Counted from the first letter of the stretch, positions 16,467 through 26,511 are shown. The stretch is DNA of 64,000 bases from G963668435 sp963668435 (GCA_963668435.2 CAXXSC010000010.1:186001-250000), one strand, 5' to 3'. Notes: generated by a model not told the origin, from the letters alone. Numbers and translations: made by a program.

Positions 16467-17399
16467 TTAATTAGTTATTGCAGTCGATACCTGTTCAATA
16501 TCTTTCTGTATCTGGTTTTTCAAATCATTCTCAGAGTTGAATTTTCTTAAGTCCCTTATTCGTTCATCAAAACTCAATGTCACTCTTTTTCCATAAAGAT
16601 CGCCACTGAAGTCAAGCACATGGGCTTCAATAATCTCCCTGCTGTCATTGAATGTCGGACGTGGGCCAATACTGACAACACTACGCCGCCTGACTCCATC
16701 AATCGTCAGACAACCAGAATACACGCCCTGTCCGGGGACCAACTTAGCCTCATGCTCAACATCAATATTCGCCGTAGGGAATCCGAGCTTCCGGCCTATC
16801 CCATTGCCCGGCACGACATTACCCTGGAGATTATACTCACGCCCCAGCATCTGAGAAGCATCGGCAACATCGCCATTCAAAAGATGTTCACGTATCAGGG
16901 AACTGCTGACAACAGCACCGTCAAACGAAACAGGATCGGCAATTGTCAATGAAAAACCATATTTGTCTCCGAGAGACAGCAAGGTCTCATTGGAAACATC
17001 ACGTCCCTTTCCAAATGCGTGATCATATCCAACAATGAAATGCTTCATGCCGAGACAGGAAACCATAAAGCGCTCGACAAATTCATCGGCCGTCATCCCC
17101 GCGATTTCTTTCGTGAATCTGACAACATAAGCGATATCGACACCTGTCCGTTCGATAATCGCGAGCTTTTCATCAAGCGTTGTCAGAATTGACGGCGCCT
17201 TGTCCGGATAAAGCACGGAAATCGGATGCCGGTCAAACGTGATCAACGCGGACTTGAGACCGCGCTCTCTGGCAGACGTGACAACAGATTCGATAATACT
17301 CATATGACCGCGATGAACACCATCAAAAGTTCCCATGGTAACAGCGAATTCCAGATCACGGCAATCGCAGTTCGGCGCGGTATTATGGCACACTCTCAT
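16467..17399 (-). CDS. ribF: Bifunctional riboflavin kinase/FAD synthetase
   Basis: A 310-residue cytoplasmic enzyme that phosphorylates riboflavin to FMN and adenylylates FMN to FAD. The N-terminal nucleotidyltransferase domain shows 'VTMGTFDGVHRGH' with the HxGH signature and 'IVGYDHAFGKGR'. The C-terminal riboflavin kinase domain begins near residue 185 ('GNVVPGNGIGRKLGFPTAN') and contains 'PGQGVYSG' and the 'PTFN' substrate motif. Length is normal for RibF. It lies nine bases after truB and before rpsO, as in many bacteria. Confidence 0.96.
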   Translation of the reverse strand: MRVCHNTAPNCDCRDLEFAVTMGTFDGVHRGHMSIIESVVTSARERGLKSALITFDRHPISVLYPDKAPSILTTLDEKLAIIERTGVDIAYVVRFTKEIAGMTADEFVERFMVSCLGMKHFIVGYDHAFGKGRDVSNETLLSLGDKYGFSLTIADPVSFDGAVVSSSLIREHLLNGDVADASQMLGREYNLQGNVVPGNGIGRKLGFPTANIDVEHEAKLVPGQGVYSGCLTIDGVRRRSVVSIGPRPTFNDSREIIEAHVLDFSGDLYGKRVTLSFDERIRDLRKFNSENDLKNQIQKDIEQVSTAITN

Positions 17400-17408
17400 G
17401 AAACTAAC

Positions 17409-18110
17409 CTATAGTGAAAGCGGCCTGATATTTTCAAGCAGCATATCTTTATCGTTATTCTCAACCGCCAGGATAAAATCGACGGCCTCATCAAGTGTAA
17501 AATCGCCCGACTCAGTTCGTACCAAACCTGAAAGATGGGACGGGCATCCGAGCCTGACTCCAAGGTCGTGAGCGATAGAACGAACATAGGTTCCTTTGGA
17601 ACAGCATATATCAAGCGTTATAACCGGAAAAGACGATATATCGGCATCAATACGTTCGATCGTTATTTTACGAGCCTTACGCTCAACGGTCTTTCCCTTG
17701 CGGGCAAGCTCATACAACTTCTTGCCTTTGACTTTCACCGCCGAGTACATGGGCGGTAACTGTTCCTGCTCTCCGAGAAATCCACTGATCTCCCGTTCGA
17801 GGTCTTCCATGGCAATGTTTTCAGGCAAACCTGTATCGGTAACAGTCCCCGTACGGTCATAAGAATCGGTCGAGGTGCCGAAAGTAACTTCCGCTTTATA
17901 GCGCTTTCCGTCACTTTCATACCGGGAAGCCGTCTTCGTTGCCTTATTGATCAGCAGGACGAGAACTCCAGTCGCCATGGGATCGAGTGTTCCGGCATGG
18001 CCGACTTTCTTTGCCCGGATCATGTATTTTGTTTTATTCACAACATCGTGAGAAGTCCACCCTTCGGGCTTGTTCACGATGAGAATACCATCTGTCACTT
18101 CATTCGTCAT
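17409..18110 (-). CDS. truB: tRNA pseudouridine-55 synthase
   Basis: Makes pseudouridine at position 55 of the T-loop of tRNAs. The catalytic aspartate is Asp43 in 'GHAGTLDPMATGVL'; 'GILIVNKPEGWTSHDVV' and 'CSKGTYVRSIAHDLG' are further TruB motifs. I use ATG 18110, giving 233 residues and an 11-base overlap with rbfA; a TTG at 18138-18140 would add ten residues that have no family resemblance. The short C-terminus lacks a full PUA domain, as in many shorter TruB proteins. Confidence 0.94.
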   Translation of the reverse strand: MTNEVTDGILIVNKPEGWTSHDVVNKTKYMIRAKKVGHAGTLDPMATGVLVLLINKATKTASRYESDGKRYKAEVTFGTSTDSYDRTGTVTDTGLPENIAMEDLEREISGFLGEQEQLPPMYSAVKVKGKKLYELARKGKTVERKARKITIERIDADISSFPVITLDICCSKGTYVRSIAHDLGVRLGCPSHLSGLVRTESGDFTLDEAVDFILAVENNDKDMLLENIRPLSL

Positions 18111-18462
18111 TATCGGCGTTTTCGTTATGCAGGCTCTCAAACAGCTTATCCATCTTGAGCCCGTATGTTGCCGAGGTGTCGAGAATGAAAAGCAGCTTCG
18201 GCAGATATTTCAACACAATGCGCTCACCTAGTTTGGAACGTATAAACATGGCCGCATTATTCAGGACCTCAACTGTCTCATCGGCATGTTCATCATCAAG
18301 TACACTGACAAAGACTCTTGCGCTCCTGAGATCGGGACTTACCTCGACACCGGTAACTGTAGCCATTTTAACCCGCTCGTCCCGCATCTCGCGGTCGATG
18401 ATGTAGGACAGTTCCCGGGAAATCATCTCGGAGACCCTGTCAATGCGCTTGAAGCCCTGCAT
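18100..18462 (-). CDS. rbfA: 30S ribosome-binding factor A
   Basis: A 120-residue KH-type cold-shock protein that helps mature the 16S rRNA 5' end. Family features include 'RIDRVSEMISRELSYII' and 'VSPDLRSARVFVSVL' with 'FIRSKLGERIVLKYLPKLLF'. It is flanked by ylxP and truB in the conserved order, and its 3' end overlaps the chosen truB start. Confidence 0.94.
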   Translation of the reverse strand: MQGFKRIDRVSEMISRELSYIIDREMRDERVKMATVTGVEVSPDLRSARVFVSVLDDEHADETVEVLNNAAMFIRSKLGERIVLKYLPKLLFILDTSATYGLKMDKLFESLHNENADNDE

Positions 18463-18495
18463 GTATCGGTCCTTATTTCAAAGAGCGTATGTTTC

Positions 18496-18783
18496 TCAGA
18501 TGTACTCGACCGTGCTGTCGATAACCTCCACCCTGCTGTCGCCATAGATCAGATTCATGACATTGTTCAGGGTGCTGTCCATATGCTTGTGATCGTTCGA
18601 GACAGCCGCTATTCCAATTGAACAGCGCTGCCATTTATCAGTGTTGTCTATCTCAGCAACAGAAACATTGAACTTATTCTTAAGCCTGTCCTTGATACTT
18701 TTAATCGCGAAACGTTTCGTTTTCAACGATCCCGCCTCGGGAATAAAAAGCTCGATCGTGAGTATTCCCACAACCATCGACAT
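18496..18783 (-). CDS. DUF503 family protein (YlxP-like)
   Basis: A 95-residue protein matching the DUF503/YlxP family, e.g. 'VGILTIELFIPEAGSLKTKR' and 'NVSVAEIDNTDKWQRCSIGI'. YlxP of Bacillus sits at this exact place between infB and rbfA and has been linked to ribosome maturation. It starts two bases after the infB stop, so the two are translationally linked. Confidence 0.88.
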   Translation of the reverse strand: MSMVVGILTIELFIPEAGSLKTKRFAIKSIKDRLKNKFNVSVAEIDNTDKWQRCSIGIAAVSNDHKHMDSTLNNVMNLIYGDSRVEVIDSTVEYI

Positions 18784-18785
18784 TA

Positions 18786-21086
18786 TCAGATAGACCTCGA
18801 CTCTTCAACAATTTCAATAACTTCGATGTTATCGCCGACTTTGATATCGTCGTAACCATCGATGCTGAGACCGCATTCATATCCCTGGTTGACCTCGGTG
18901 ACATCATCCTTGAAACGTTTCAGCGAGGAAACCTTACCATCATATACTTCTATACTGTCACGGATAAGCTTGACACTGGCGTTTCGCCTTATATTGCCAT
19001 TTGTCACATAGCAACCGGCAATTATACCGATACGAGGAATCTTGAACACATCGCGAACCTCGGCAACACCGACAACTTTCTCCGTGAGTTTCGGACGCAG
19101 AAGACCGCTAAGCGCTTTCTGTACATCCTCAATGGCCTCGTAAATAATACGATAAAGCTTGATTTCAACCTGTTCACTTTCGGCCAGTGCACGAGCCGCA
19201 GGTGTTGGCCTGACATGGAAACCAATGATAATAGCATCGGATGCCGAGGCCAGAAGCACATCATTTTCCGTAATACCACCGACACCCTGACGGATGACAT
19301 TTACACGCACCTCTTCATGAGTAATCTTGGAGAGCGCGTCTGAAATAGCCTCCATTGATCCATCAACATCGGCCTTGATAATAATCTTAAGCTCCTGGAT
19401 GAGACCATCTTTGATCTTGTCATAAATGGCGTCGAGCGAAATCTTCATCACGCGCCTGGAAGCCTGCTCACGCTTCATAACCTGACGGTGCTGGGCGATC
19501 GAACGTGCCTCAGCATCGCTTTCTACTACATAGAAAGTATCGCCAGCTTTAGGCACGCCGCTCATACCGAAAATCTGAACAGGAATCGAGGGGCCGGCTT
19601 CTTCGACAACATCGCCATACTCGTCGTGCATTGCACGCACACGCCCGGTAATAACACCGGAGATAAAGGGATCACCAACTCTCAGAGTTCCCGACTGCAC
19701 CAGAATGGTTGCGACCGGGCCGCGTCCCTTATCAAGGATTGAATCGATAACTACGCCAGCGGCAGGTTTATGTGCATCCGCCTTGAGCTCGAGCATTTCG
19801 GCCTCAAGAAGGACTTTCTCAAGAAGCTTGCCAACATTCAATCCCTGTTTGGCGGATATTTCCTGAGACTGATATGTGCCGCCCCAGTCCTCGACAAGGA
19901 TATTGTGACGGGCAAGGTCACCCTTGATTTTCTCAGGATCTGCATCAGGCAAATCAACTTTATTGATGGCGATTACGATCGGCACACCGGCATCTTTGGA
20001 GTGATCGATAGCCTCAATCGTCTGAGGCATAACGCTGTCATCCGCACCAACGATAAGAATAACGATATCGGTGACTTTCGCGCCGCGGGCACGCATGGCG
20101 GTAAAAGCCTCATGGCCTGGCGTATCGATAAAAGCGATTTTATTGCCATCGGGAAGTGTCACCGAATAGGCGCCGATATGCTGGGTTATACCGCCAGCCT
20201 CACCGTCAACGACATTGGCTTCTCGGATATAGTCAAGGAGGGTTGTCTTGCCGTGGTCGACATGGCCCATAACAGTTACAACAGGCGGTCTGGCCTCGAT
20301 GTTATCTTCATTGACAGCCTCCTGATCACGTTCCAGAAGGATATCTTCGCCATATTCGCCCAGTTGCTCGACTTCATAACCAAACTCTTCAGCAAGAAGA
20401 GTAATCGTATCCATATCAAGGGACTGGTTGACAGAAACCATCATCCCCATTTCGAAACACTTTTTGACAATATTATTGACAGGAAGGTCCATCTGGTTAG
20501 CGAGCTCGCCAACAGAGATGAACTCCGTAACCATGAGCTTGCTTATTTCTTCGGACTGATCACTTCCATCCTGACGGCTGCGGTATTTCTTCTTTGAGTG
20601 CTTATCCGTTGAAATACTCGCCATAGTCTTTTTGAAACTGTCCTGAACGGCGTTCTGATGCTCTTTCATCTTCAGTTTACGGGCTTTTGCACGTGCTTTA
20701 CGGCTTTTCTTCCGGGATTTTTCGCTTTCAGCCTTCTGCTGGTCGGGCTTTTTCACCTCTGGGGCGTTAGGCTTTTTCTTCTTTTTCTTATCTTGCTGAG
20801 ACACATTCTTGCGCTGATCATTATGATCAGAGCTTTTCTTTTTCTGGGGCGGTGCAGCTTTATTATCTTTACTGATAGCCTGATTTATTTTTTTCTTTTT
20901 CTGAATATCCTTGACCGCTTCCTGATGCTGTTTTTCAAATTTGGTTTTGATCTTTCCGAACATCTCGTCAGTCACAACACTCATATGGCTCTTGATTTCA
21001 AACTTCATTTCGCGCAGAAGAGAAATCAACGCCTCGGAGGAGACATGAAAATCCTTTGCAACCTCATACACCCTCTTTTTATTCAT
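18786..21086 (-). CDS. infB: Translation initiation factor IF-2
   Basis: A 766-residue GTPase that brings fMet-tRNA to the 30S subunit. An IF2_N domain sits at the N-terminus ('VYEVAKDFHVSSEALISLL'), followed by a long Lys-rich linker (residues about 60-165) and a second IF2_N-like domain ('ISVGELANQMDLPVNNIVKK'). The G domain shows G1 'GHVDHGKT', G3 'DTPGHEAF' and G4 'NKVD'. Domains II-IV follow, including 'DVDGSMEAISDAL' and the C2 fMet-binding region near the end. It lies 58 bases after nusA. Confidence 0.97.
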   Translation of the reverse strand: MNKKRVYEVAKDFHVSSEALISLLREMKFEIKSHMSVVTDEMFGKIKTKFEKQHQEAVKDIQKKKKINQAISKDNKAAPPQKKKSSDHNDQRKNVSQQDKKKKKKPNAPEVKKPDQQKAESEKSRKKSRKARAKARKLKMKEHQNAVQDSFKKTMASISTDKHSKKKYRSRQDGSDQSEEISKLMVTEFISVGELANQMDLPVNNIVKKCFEMGMMVSVNQSLDMDTITLLAEEFGYEVEQLGEYGEDILLERDQEAVNEDNIEARPPVVTVMGHVDHGKTTLLDYIREANVVDGEAGGITQHIGAYSVTLPDGNKIAFIDTPGHEAFTAMRARGAKVTDIVILIVGADDSVMPQTIEAIDHSKDAGVPIVIAINKVDLPDADPEKIKGDLARHNILVEDWGGTYQSQEISAKQGLNVGKLLEKVLLEAEMLELKADAHKPAAGVVIDSILDKGRGPVATILVQSGTLRVGDPFISGVITGRVRAMHDEYGDVVEEAGPSIPVQIFGMSGVPKAGDTFYVVESDAEARSIAQHRQVMKREQASRRVMKISLDAIYDKIKDGLIQELKIIIKADVDGSMEAISDALSKITHEEVRVNVIRQGVGGITENDVLLASASDAIIIGFHVRPTPAARALAESEQVEIKLYRIIYEAIEDVQKALSGLLRPKLTEKVVGVAEVRDVFKIPRIGIIAGCYVTNGNIRRNASVKLIRDSIEVYDGKVSSLKRFKDDVTEVNQGYECGLSIDGYDDIKVGDNIEVIEIVEESRSI

Positions 21087-21144
21087 ACATACTCCTTCCG
21101 GAAAAATCGCAAGACCTCATAAACAGCAGTCAGTCAGTCATGGT

Positions 21145-22518
21145 TTAAGCCTCGTCTGTATTCTCAGGTAACACGGAATCGTCCTCGGCGACATCCTCAC
21201 CGGTATCTTCCGCACTATTACTTTTTGCGTCCTCTTCATTACCACGCTCTTCAAAATACGCTTCAGCGATGCCAATCATCCGCTCGGCTGTTTTCGGCCC
21301 GATACCCGGGACCTGAACGAGGAAAGAGACATCGGCATCACGAAGGTCCTTGACCGTCATGACACCATGATTGTTAAGCGCATAGACCATCTTTTCACCA
21401 ATACCATTAAGATCGATCAAGAGACCGGCAGACATAGTCTTTTCTGCCTCACTCAGCACATATTGCTGATGACTGATGATATCAACAGAAAGACCTGTCA
21501 GATTGCTTGCCAATTCCGCATTGATACCATTCTTACCGATAGCGAGTGACAGCTGGTCCTCGTCAACAACAGCAGTCAGCTTACCATTCAAACGGTCGAT
21601 ATCGACACGCTGTACAATCGCTGGACTGAGTGCGCGGGCAAGGTATGAAGAAATATCTTCACTGTAAGGAATGACATCAATACGTTCGTTGTTAAGTTCT
21701 TTCACGATTCCTTGAACACGGGAGCCCTTGATACCGACACATGCACCCACAGCATCAATACGCGGATCAGAGGAAGTCACGGCAATCTTGGAACGCTCGC
21801 CGGCGCGCCTTGCCACACCCTTGATCTCCACAACACCGTCATAAATCTCAGGCACCTCAAGATCGAAAAGCTTGACAAGGAAATTAGGATCCGTCCTGGA
21901 GAGAATGACCTGCGGGCCCTTAACCTCTTTCCTGACATCGACAATAATAGCCCGGATGGTGTTGCCCTGATGATAGCGCTCACGACGGATCTGGTGTTTT
22001 AGCGGAATAATAGCCTCGACACGGCCGAGATTGATATAAATATCACCGTGGAGTATCTGCTGAACGGAACCAGTAACGATCTCATTGATGCGCTTGCTGT
22101 AGTCATCGAACACCTTATCGCGCTCGACCTCCCTGATTTTTTGTATCAGACTCTGTTTGGCGGAATGGATGGCATGACGGCCGAAATCCTCGAACCTGAG
22201 CTCCTCAATAACTGTGTCGCCGACCTCTGCTCTGGGATCAAGAAGTTTTGCTTTTTCAAGGGGCATTTCAGTTCCGGCCTCCTCGATATCGTCCTCACTC
22301 TCGACAACATACCACTCAGCCTGCATATGGATAATACCGGTCACGAGGTTGAAATCAACAGTGACGTGATCCGAGCTGCCGAAACGTTTCTTGGCGGCAC
22401 TGAGAAGGCCGGCCTCTATGGTCTCGACAACAAGATCTCGCTCAACATTCTTTTCGCGGGCAATCTGGCTGACCGCCTCGAGAATATCATACCTTTTTTC
22501 AAGGTTAGGATCGCTCAT
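21145..22518 (-). CDS. nusA: Transcription termination/antitermination factor NusA
   Basis: A 457-residue RNA polymerase-binding factor. The order is NusA_N (residues 1-125), S1 ('VTGSVQQILHGDIYINLGRV'), KH1 ('VGACVGIKGSRVQGIVKEL'), KH2 ('LAIGKNGINAELASNLTG') and a C-terminal helix-hairpin-helix domain ('VPGIGPKTAERMIGIAEA') ending in an acidic tail of about 35 residues. It heads the infB operon. The usual upstream partner rimP is not here: a terminator and hemW lie upstream instead. Confidence 0.96.
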   Translation of the reverse strand: MSDPNLEKRYDILEAVSQIAREKNVERDLVVETIEAGLLSAAKKRFGSSDHVTVDFNLVTGIIHMQAEWYVVESEDDIEEAGTEMPLEKAKLLDPRAEVGDTVIEELRFEDFGRHAIHSAKQSLIQKIREVERDKVFDDYSKRINEIVTGSVQQILHGDIYINLGRVEAIIPLKHQIRRERYHQGNTIRAIIVDVRKEVKGPQVILSRTDPNFLVKLFDLEVPEIYDGVVEIKGVARRAGERSKIAVTSSDPRIDAVGACVGIKGSRVQGIVKELNNERIDVIPYSEDISSYLARALSPAIVQRVDIDRLNGKLTAVVDEDQLSLAIGKNGINAELASNLTGLSVDIISHQQYVLSEAEKTMSAGLLIDLNGIGEKMVYALNNHGVMTVKDLRDADVSFLVQVPGIGPKTAERMIGIAEAYFEERGNEEDAKSNSAEDTGEDVAEDDSVLPENTDEA

Positions 22519-22581
22519 GTATTCTCTCCAACTGATATGTAAAAATATTTAATTCTATGCCATATTTTGCCATATAATATC

Positions 22582-22611
22582 AAAAAAAGTGAGCCGAAAA
22601 AGGTCTCACTT
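22582..22611 (-). terminator. Terminator between hemW and nusA
   Basis: On the minus strand AAGTGAGnCC pairs with GGCTCACTT around a T-rich loop and is followed by seven T residues. It lies about 150 bases after the hemW stop and 64 bases before the nusA ATG. It should insulate the nusA operon from hemW, or act as an attenuator if the nusA promoter is further upstream. Confidence 0.8.
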
Positions 22612-22612
22612 C

Positions 22613-22624
22613 ATACAGCTGTAT
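22613..22624. promoter_or_regulatory. 12-bp perfect palindrome upstream of the nusA operon
   Basis: ATACAGCTGTAT is self-complementary and sits next to the terminator, about 100 bases upstream of nusA. It could be an operator; no regulator can be named. Confidence 0.25.
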
Positions 22625-22763
22625 AATATATAACAATATAGAGAAAAAATGCAAGTTGTATTTTATTTTTTCTTGGATTTAGACATCATTGAAATCATTA
22701 ACGACAAGACACGACTATCAGATGACACCCAAAGAAATAAAATACTTTTAAAAACAGACCGTT

Positions 22764-23891
22764 TCAGGCAAATATCGTGATCAATTCCGCAATAATCTCA
22801 TCAGCAATCATGACACCGCAGTCAGTCAAAATATAAGCACCGTCTCGTTTCGTCAGAAGACCGGTCTCACACATCGAGTTGACCATACCCCGAACATCTG
22901 CCCGGCTGTTTTCGGGAACTCCGGAAAGAGCCGTTTCCGGCAAGCCCTTTTCCGTTCTTAATGAAAGCATAAAGAGTTCCACTGCAGCTGTTCCCGAATC
23001 AACTGCCTCACTTTCCGCAAGCGCACAGCCAGTCGCCCCTATCATCCTGATATAGTCCTCAGGATGAGCAATATTCGAGAAACGCCTGGCACCGTCATAA
23101 GAATGCGCCGAAGAACCGACACCGAGATAATGGCTGAAATCCCAGTAGGCGCTGTTATGCTTTGACTCAAAACCAGCTTTGGAGAAATTCGAGATCTCGT
23201 ACCGTCTGAAACCGGCGTTTTCGAGCATGTCCCGCATGAGAGCATACATCTCAAAAGTCAACTCCGGTTCTGGCAGATCAAGGTCATTCGCAGCCATACG
23301 GCGAAAATATTCGCTGTCCTCATCTATACCGAGACTGTAACATGAAACATGATCGACCTCGAGGTCAATCGCACGCTCAAGTGTCTCTCGCCAGACAGGA
23401 AAGGTTTGGTCTGGAATCCCGAACATGAGATCAATGGATATATTCTTAAAACCGGCATTTTTCGCACGGCACACCGCATTGACTGCCTCGTCAGCCGAAT
23501 GGATACGTCCCAATGCCGCAAGAACGCCCCCATCAAGCGATTGCACACCGATACTGATACGGTTGGCGCCTCTTGAACGCATTGTTTCTAGCCAAGAGGA
23601 CGATACTGATTCCGGATTGGCCTCGACCGAAAACTCGATCGTGTTTTCAAGAGAAATGTGACGTAAAAGCGAAGCAAGATATTCAGCAGGAACAGTACTG
23701 GGAGTTCCACCACCGATGTACAGTGTCCGGGGGGATGGTCCGAAAATACTCATTTCACGGCCAGCAAGTTCGTGCTCGACAGCGTCAATATACGATGGAA
23801 TCAGTTTTTCTGAGCTGGGATAACTGGCAAATGAACAATAGGGGCATTTACTCGCACAAAACGGGATATGGATATAGAGACCGTATGCCAT
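22764..23891 (-). CDS. hemW: Radical SAM protein HemW (haem chaperone)
   Basis: A 375-residue radical SAM protein related to HemN. The [4Fe-4S] cluster cysteines are Cys12, Cys16 and Cys19 in 'FCASKCPYCSF'; 'YIGGGTPSTVP' and 'SVEANPES' are SAM-binding motifs. Its lack of HemN's extra N-terminal part and its 'HIPFC' start place it with HemW, which inserts haem into respiratory proteins rather than oxidising coproporphyrinogen. The lepA-lepB-hemW order is shared by many bacteria. Confidence 0.9.
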   Translation of the reverse strand: MAYGLYIHIPFCASKCPYCSFASYPSSEKLIPSYIDAVEHELAGREMSIFGPSPRTLYIGGGTPSTVPAEYLASLLRHISLENTIEFSVEANPESVSSSWLETMRSRGANRISIGVQSLDGGVLAALGRIHSADEAVNAVCRAKNAGFKNISIDLMFGIPDQTFPVWRETLERAIDLEVDHVSCYSLGIDEDSEYFRRMAANDLDLPEPELTFEMYALMRDMLENAGFRRYEISNFSKAGFESKHNSAYWDFSHYLGVGSSAHSYDGARRFSNIAHPEDYIRMIGATGCALAESEAVDSGTAAVELFMLSLRTEKGLPETALSGVPENSRADVRGMVNSMCETGLLTKRDGAYILTDCGVMIADEIIAELITIFA

Positions 23892-23983
23892 CAGAACATA
23901 CCTCAGCCTTATAATGACTTCCCCTGCAAAGAATTACAGCAGAGAAAGACCGCGGGCAATAAGTCTATTCAGGAACAGCCGGT

Positions 23984-24676
23984 TCAGCGGATAAGATTGA
24001 ATATACGAGTCCAGCGTACACGGTGAAGCAGGTCGTACATCGGCACATCGTGATTCCAGCTCCACCAGATGATAACAGCCTTGCCGACAATATTTTCATA
24101 AGGTACGAATCCCCAGAAACGGGAATCGTTGGAATTATCACGGTTGTCGCCCATCATGAACATGTGACCTTCGGGTACCGTGATTTTCTCCAGATTGTCG
24201 CGAGGTCCCATGTTTGCCGGATAGATGGAATTTTCTATGAATTTCGCATGCTCGGGCAAGAGAAACTCTTCACCATCGACAAATACTTTTTTATCCTTGA
24301 TCTCGACTGTCTGGCCGGCAACAGCGATACAACGCTTGATGAAGTCTTTTGAAGGATCGCGGGGATATTTGAATACAATGACCTGGCCCTGTTTCGGATC
24401 GGAAAAACGAACAAAGAAGCGGTCGCCAAAGGGTATTCTGAGCCCATAGGTAAATTTCAAGGCCATGAGCTGATCGCCCACGAGAAGTGTATCCTCCATC
24501 GAACCAGAGGGTATCTTGAACGGCGCCATGATAAAAGAGCGAATGATCATCGCGAGAACAAATGCGATGAGAATCGGCTCTATCCATTCTTTCTGGAATC
24601 TCTTGAATCCACTAGTCGGTTTTTCGGGCTGTTTGCGTTCAGTTTTTGCTTTTACCTTCTCCGAAGCCACCTTCAT
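23984..24676 (-). CDS. lepB: Signal peptidase I
   Basis: A 230-residue membrane serine protease that removes Sec and Tat signal peptides. A Lys-rich N-terminus is followed by one membrane helix (about residues 32-50, 'IEPILIAFVLAMIIRSFIM'). The catalytic serine is Ser59 in 'IPSGSMEDTL' and the lysine base is Lys114 in 'DFIKRCIAVAG'; box E 'GDNRDNSNDSRFWG' is complete. The start ATG lies close behind an AAAGGGG site, 29 bases after lepA. Confidence 0.95.
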   Translation of the reverse strand: MKVASEKVKAKTERKQPEKPTSGFKRFQKEWIEPILIAFVLAMIIRSFIMAPFKIPSGSMEDTLLVGDQLMALKFTYGLRIPFGDRFFVRFSDPKQGQVIVFKYPRDPSKDFIKRCIAVAGQTVEIKDKKVFVDGEEFLLPEHAKFIENSIYPANMGPRDNLEKITVPEGHMFMMGDNRDNSNDSRFWGFVPYENIVGKAVIIWWSWNHDVPMYDLLHRVRWTRIFNLIR

Positions 24677-24705
24677 ACCCCTTTAATAATCTATCATATG
24701 TATGG

Positions 24706-26511
24706 TTAATCACTGGTTTTCAGGACAGCAAGAAAAGCTTCCTGTGGAATCCTGACCTGGCCGACCTGCTTCATCCGCTTCTTGCCCTCTTTCTGTTTCT
24801 CGAGGAGCTTACGTTTACGGGTGATATCACCGCCGTAGCATTTTGCAGTAACATTTTTCCGCAAGGGCTTGATATTTGTCCGTGCAACAACCCGGGAGCC
24901 AATGGCAGCCTGAATCGCAACCTGGAACATCTGGCGAGGAATAAGTTCTTTCAGTTTAGAAGCAACACCGCGCCCCAGGCGTTCAGATTTGCTCCTGTGT
25001 ATGATCGCGGACAGGGCATCGACTTTGTCACCGTTGATGAGAATATCCAGCTTAATGACATCGGACTCCTGATAACCCTCGAATTCGTAATCGAAAGAAG
25101 CATAACCTCTTGTCGCACTTTTGATCTTATCGTAGAAATCGATGACAATTTCCGAAAGCGGCAGATGGAAAACCATGTCGACTCTTGTGGGATCGATATA
25201 ATCAGTACGGACGAAAACACCGCGGTAGTCTTTGCAGAGATTCATGATCGCGCCGATATACTCGTTTGGCGCAACAATCTGAGCCTTGAGCATCGGCTCT
25301 TCGATACGAGTCACCGTCGAAAGATCAGGGAATTTCGCGGGATTGTTTATAAACTCCTCGCTGCCATCGATATGGATGATCTTGTACACAACAGAAGGCA
25401 TGGTATTAATGATATCAAGCCCATATTCCCTATCGAGACGTTCCTGGACAATTTCCATATGCAGCATGCCAAGAAAACCGCATCTGAAACCAAAACCGAG
25501 TGACATCGAAGTCTCCGGCTCATACGTGATCGCCGCATCGTTCAGACAGAGTTTTTCAAGCGCATCCCTGAGTTCATTGAAATCATCGGGGTTTTCCGGA
25601 TACATACCGCTGAACACCATCGGTTTGGCTTCTTTATATCCAGACAATGGAGTTTCAGCCCTTTGCCCGGAAAGTGTCACTGTATCACCAACCTTGAGCT
25701 CATGAACATCCTTGATACCGCAAATCAGGTATCCGGCCTCACCGGCAGAAAGCTCGTCACAAGGTATGCGACCGAGCCTCAAAACTCCCAGCTCGAGAAC
25801 CTCCCACTCACTTTTCGTGCCGAACATATATATTTTATCGCCTTTTTTCACCTTGCCGTCAAACACTCGGATATAGGCGATAGCACCACGATAATTATCA
25901 TAATCGGAATTGAAAATCAGGGCACGGAGAGGTTTCTCCTTTTCGGCTTTCGGCGGCGGAATCTGCTCGATAATGGCGGTAAAAACATCCTCGATACCAA
26001 GTCCACTCTTAGCTGAACAGAGGATAACATCTTCCTTGTCCTCACCAGTAAGTTCGGAAAGCTGCATCACTGTCTTTTCTTTTTCCACGTATGGAAGATC
26101 GATTTTGTTGGCGACAGGAATGATAGTGAGACCGGACTCGAGTGCAAGCCAGAAATTGGAAATGGTCTGAGCCTCAACACCCTGGCTGGCGTCGACAAGC
26201 AGCAGCGCACCCTCACAGGCGGCAAGGCTTCGCGACACTTCGTAACTGAAATCCACATGCCCCGGTGTATCGATGAGATTCAAAAGATATCTCTCACCGT
26301 CCGTGTGAGTATATTCGAGGCGGATTGCATGACTTCGAATCGTGATACCGCGTTCGCGCTCAAGCTCCATATCGTCGAGCACCTGCTCCTTCATGTCCTT
26401 CGAGTCAATTGACTTGCTGTACTCGAGCAGACGGTCGGCAATGGTGGACTTTCCGTGATCGATATGGGCTATGATGCAGAAATTTCTTATGTTTTCAGGT
26501 TTTACCGACAT
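24706..26511 (-). CDS. lepA: Elongation factor 4 (LepA)
   Basis: A 601-residue ribosome-associated GTPase. The G domain has G1 'AHIDHGKST', G3 'DTPGHVDFSYEV' and G4 'NKIDL'. Domain II, an EF-G-like domain III/V and the LepA-specific C-terminal domain ('GGDITRKRKLLEKQKEGKKR') follow. Length equals the usual 598-602. It is the first gene of the lepA-lepB transcript and is divergent from the YtrA-type regulator gene. Confidence 0.97.
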   Translation of the reverse strand: MSVKPENIRNFCIIAHIDHGKSTIADRLLEYSKSIDSKDMKEQVLDDMELERERGITIRSHAIRLEYTHTDGERYLLNLIDTPGHVDFSYEVSRSLAACEGALLLVDASQGVEAQTISNFWLALESGLTIIPVANKIDLPYVEKEKTVMQLSELTGEDKEDVILCSAKSGLGIEDVFTAIIEQIPPPKAEKEKPLRALIFNSDYDNYRGAIAYIRVFDGKVKKGDKIYMFGTKSEWEVLELGVLRLGRIPCDELSAGEAGYLICGIKDVHELKVGDTVTLSGQRAETPLSGYKEAKPMVFSGMYPENPDDFNELRDALEKLCLNDAAITYEPETSMSLGFGFRCGFLGMLHMEIVQERLDREYGLDIINTMPSVVYKIIHIDGSEEFINNPAKFPDLSTVTRIEEPMLKAQIVAPNEYIGAIMNLCKDYRGVFVRTDYIDPTRVDMVFHLPLSEIVIDFYDKIKSATRGYASFDYEFEGYQESDVIKLDILINGDKVDALSAIIHRSKSERLGRGVASKLKELIPRQMFQVAIQAAIGSRVVARTNIKPLRKNVTAKCYGGDITRKRKLLEKQKEGKKRMKQVGQVRIPQEAFLAVLKTSD

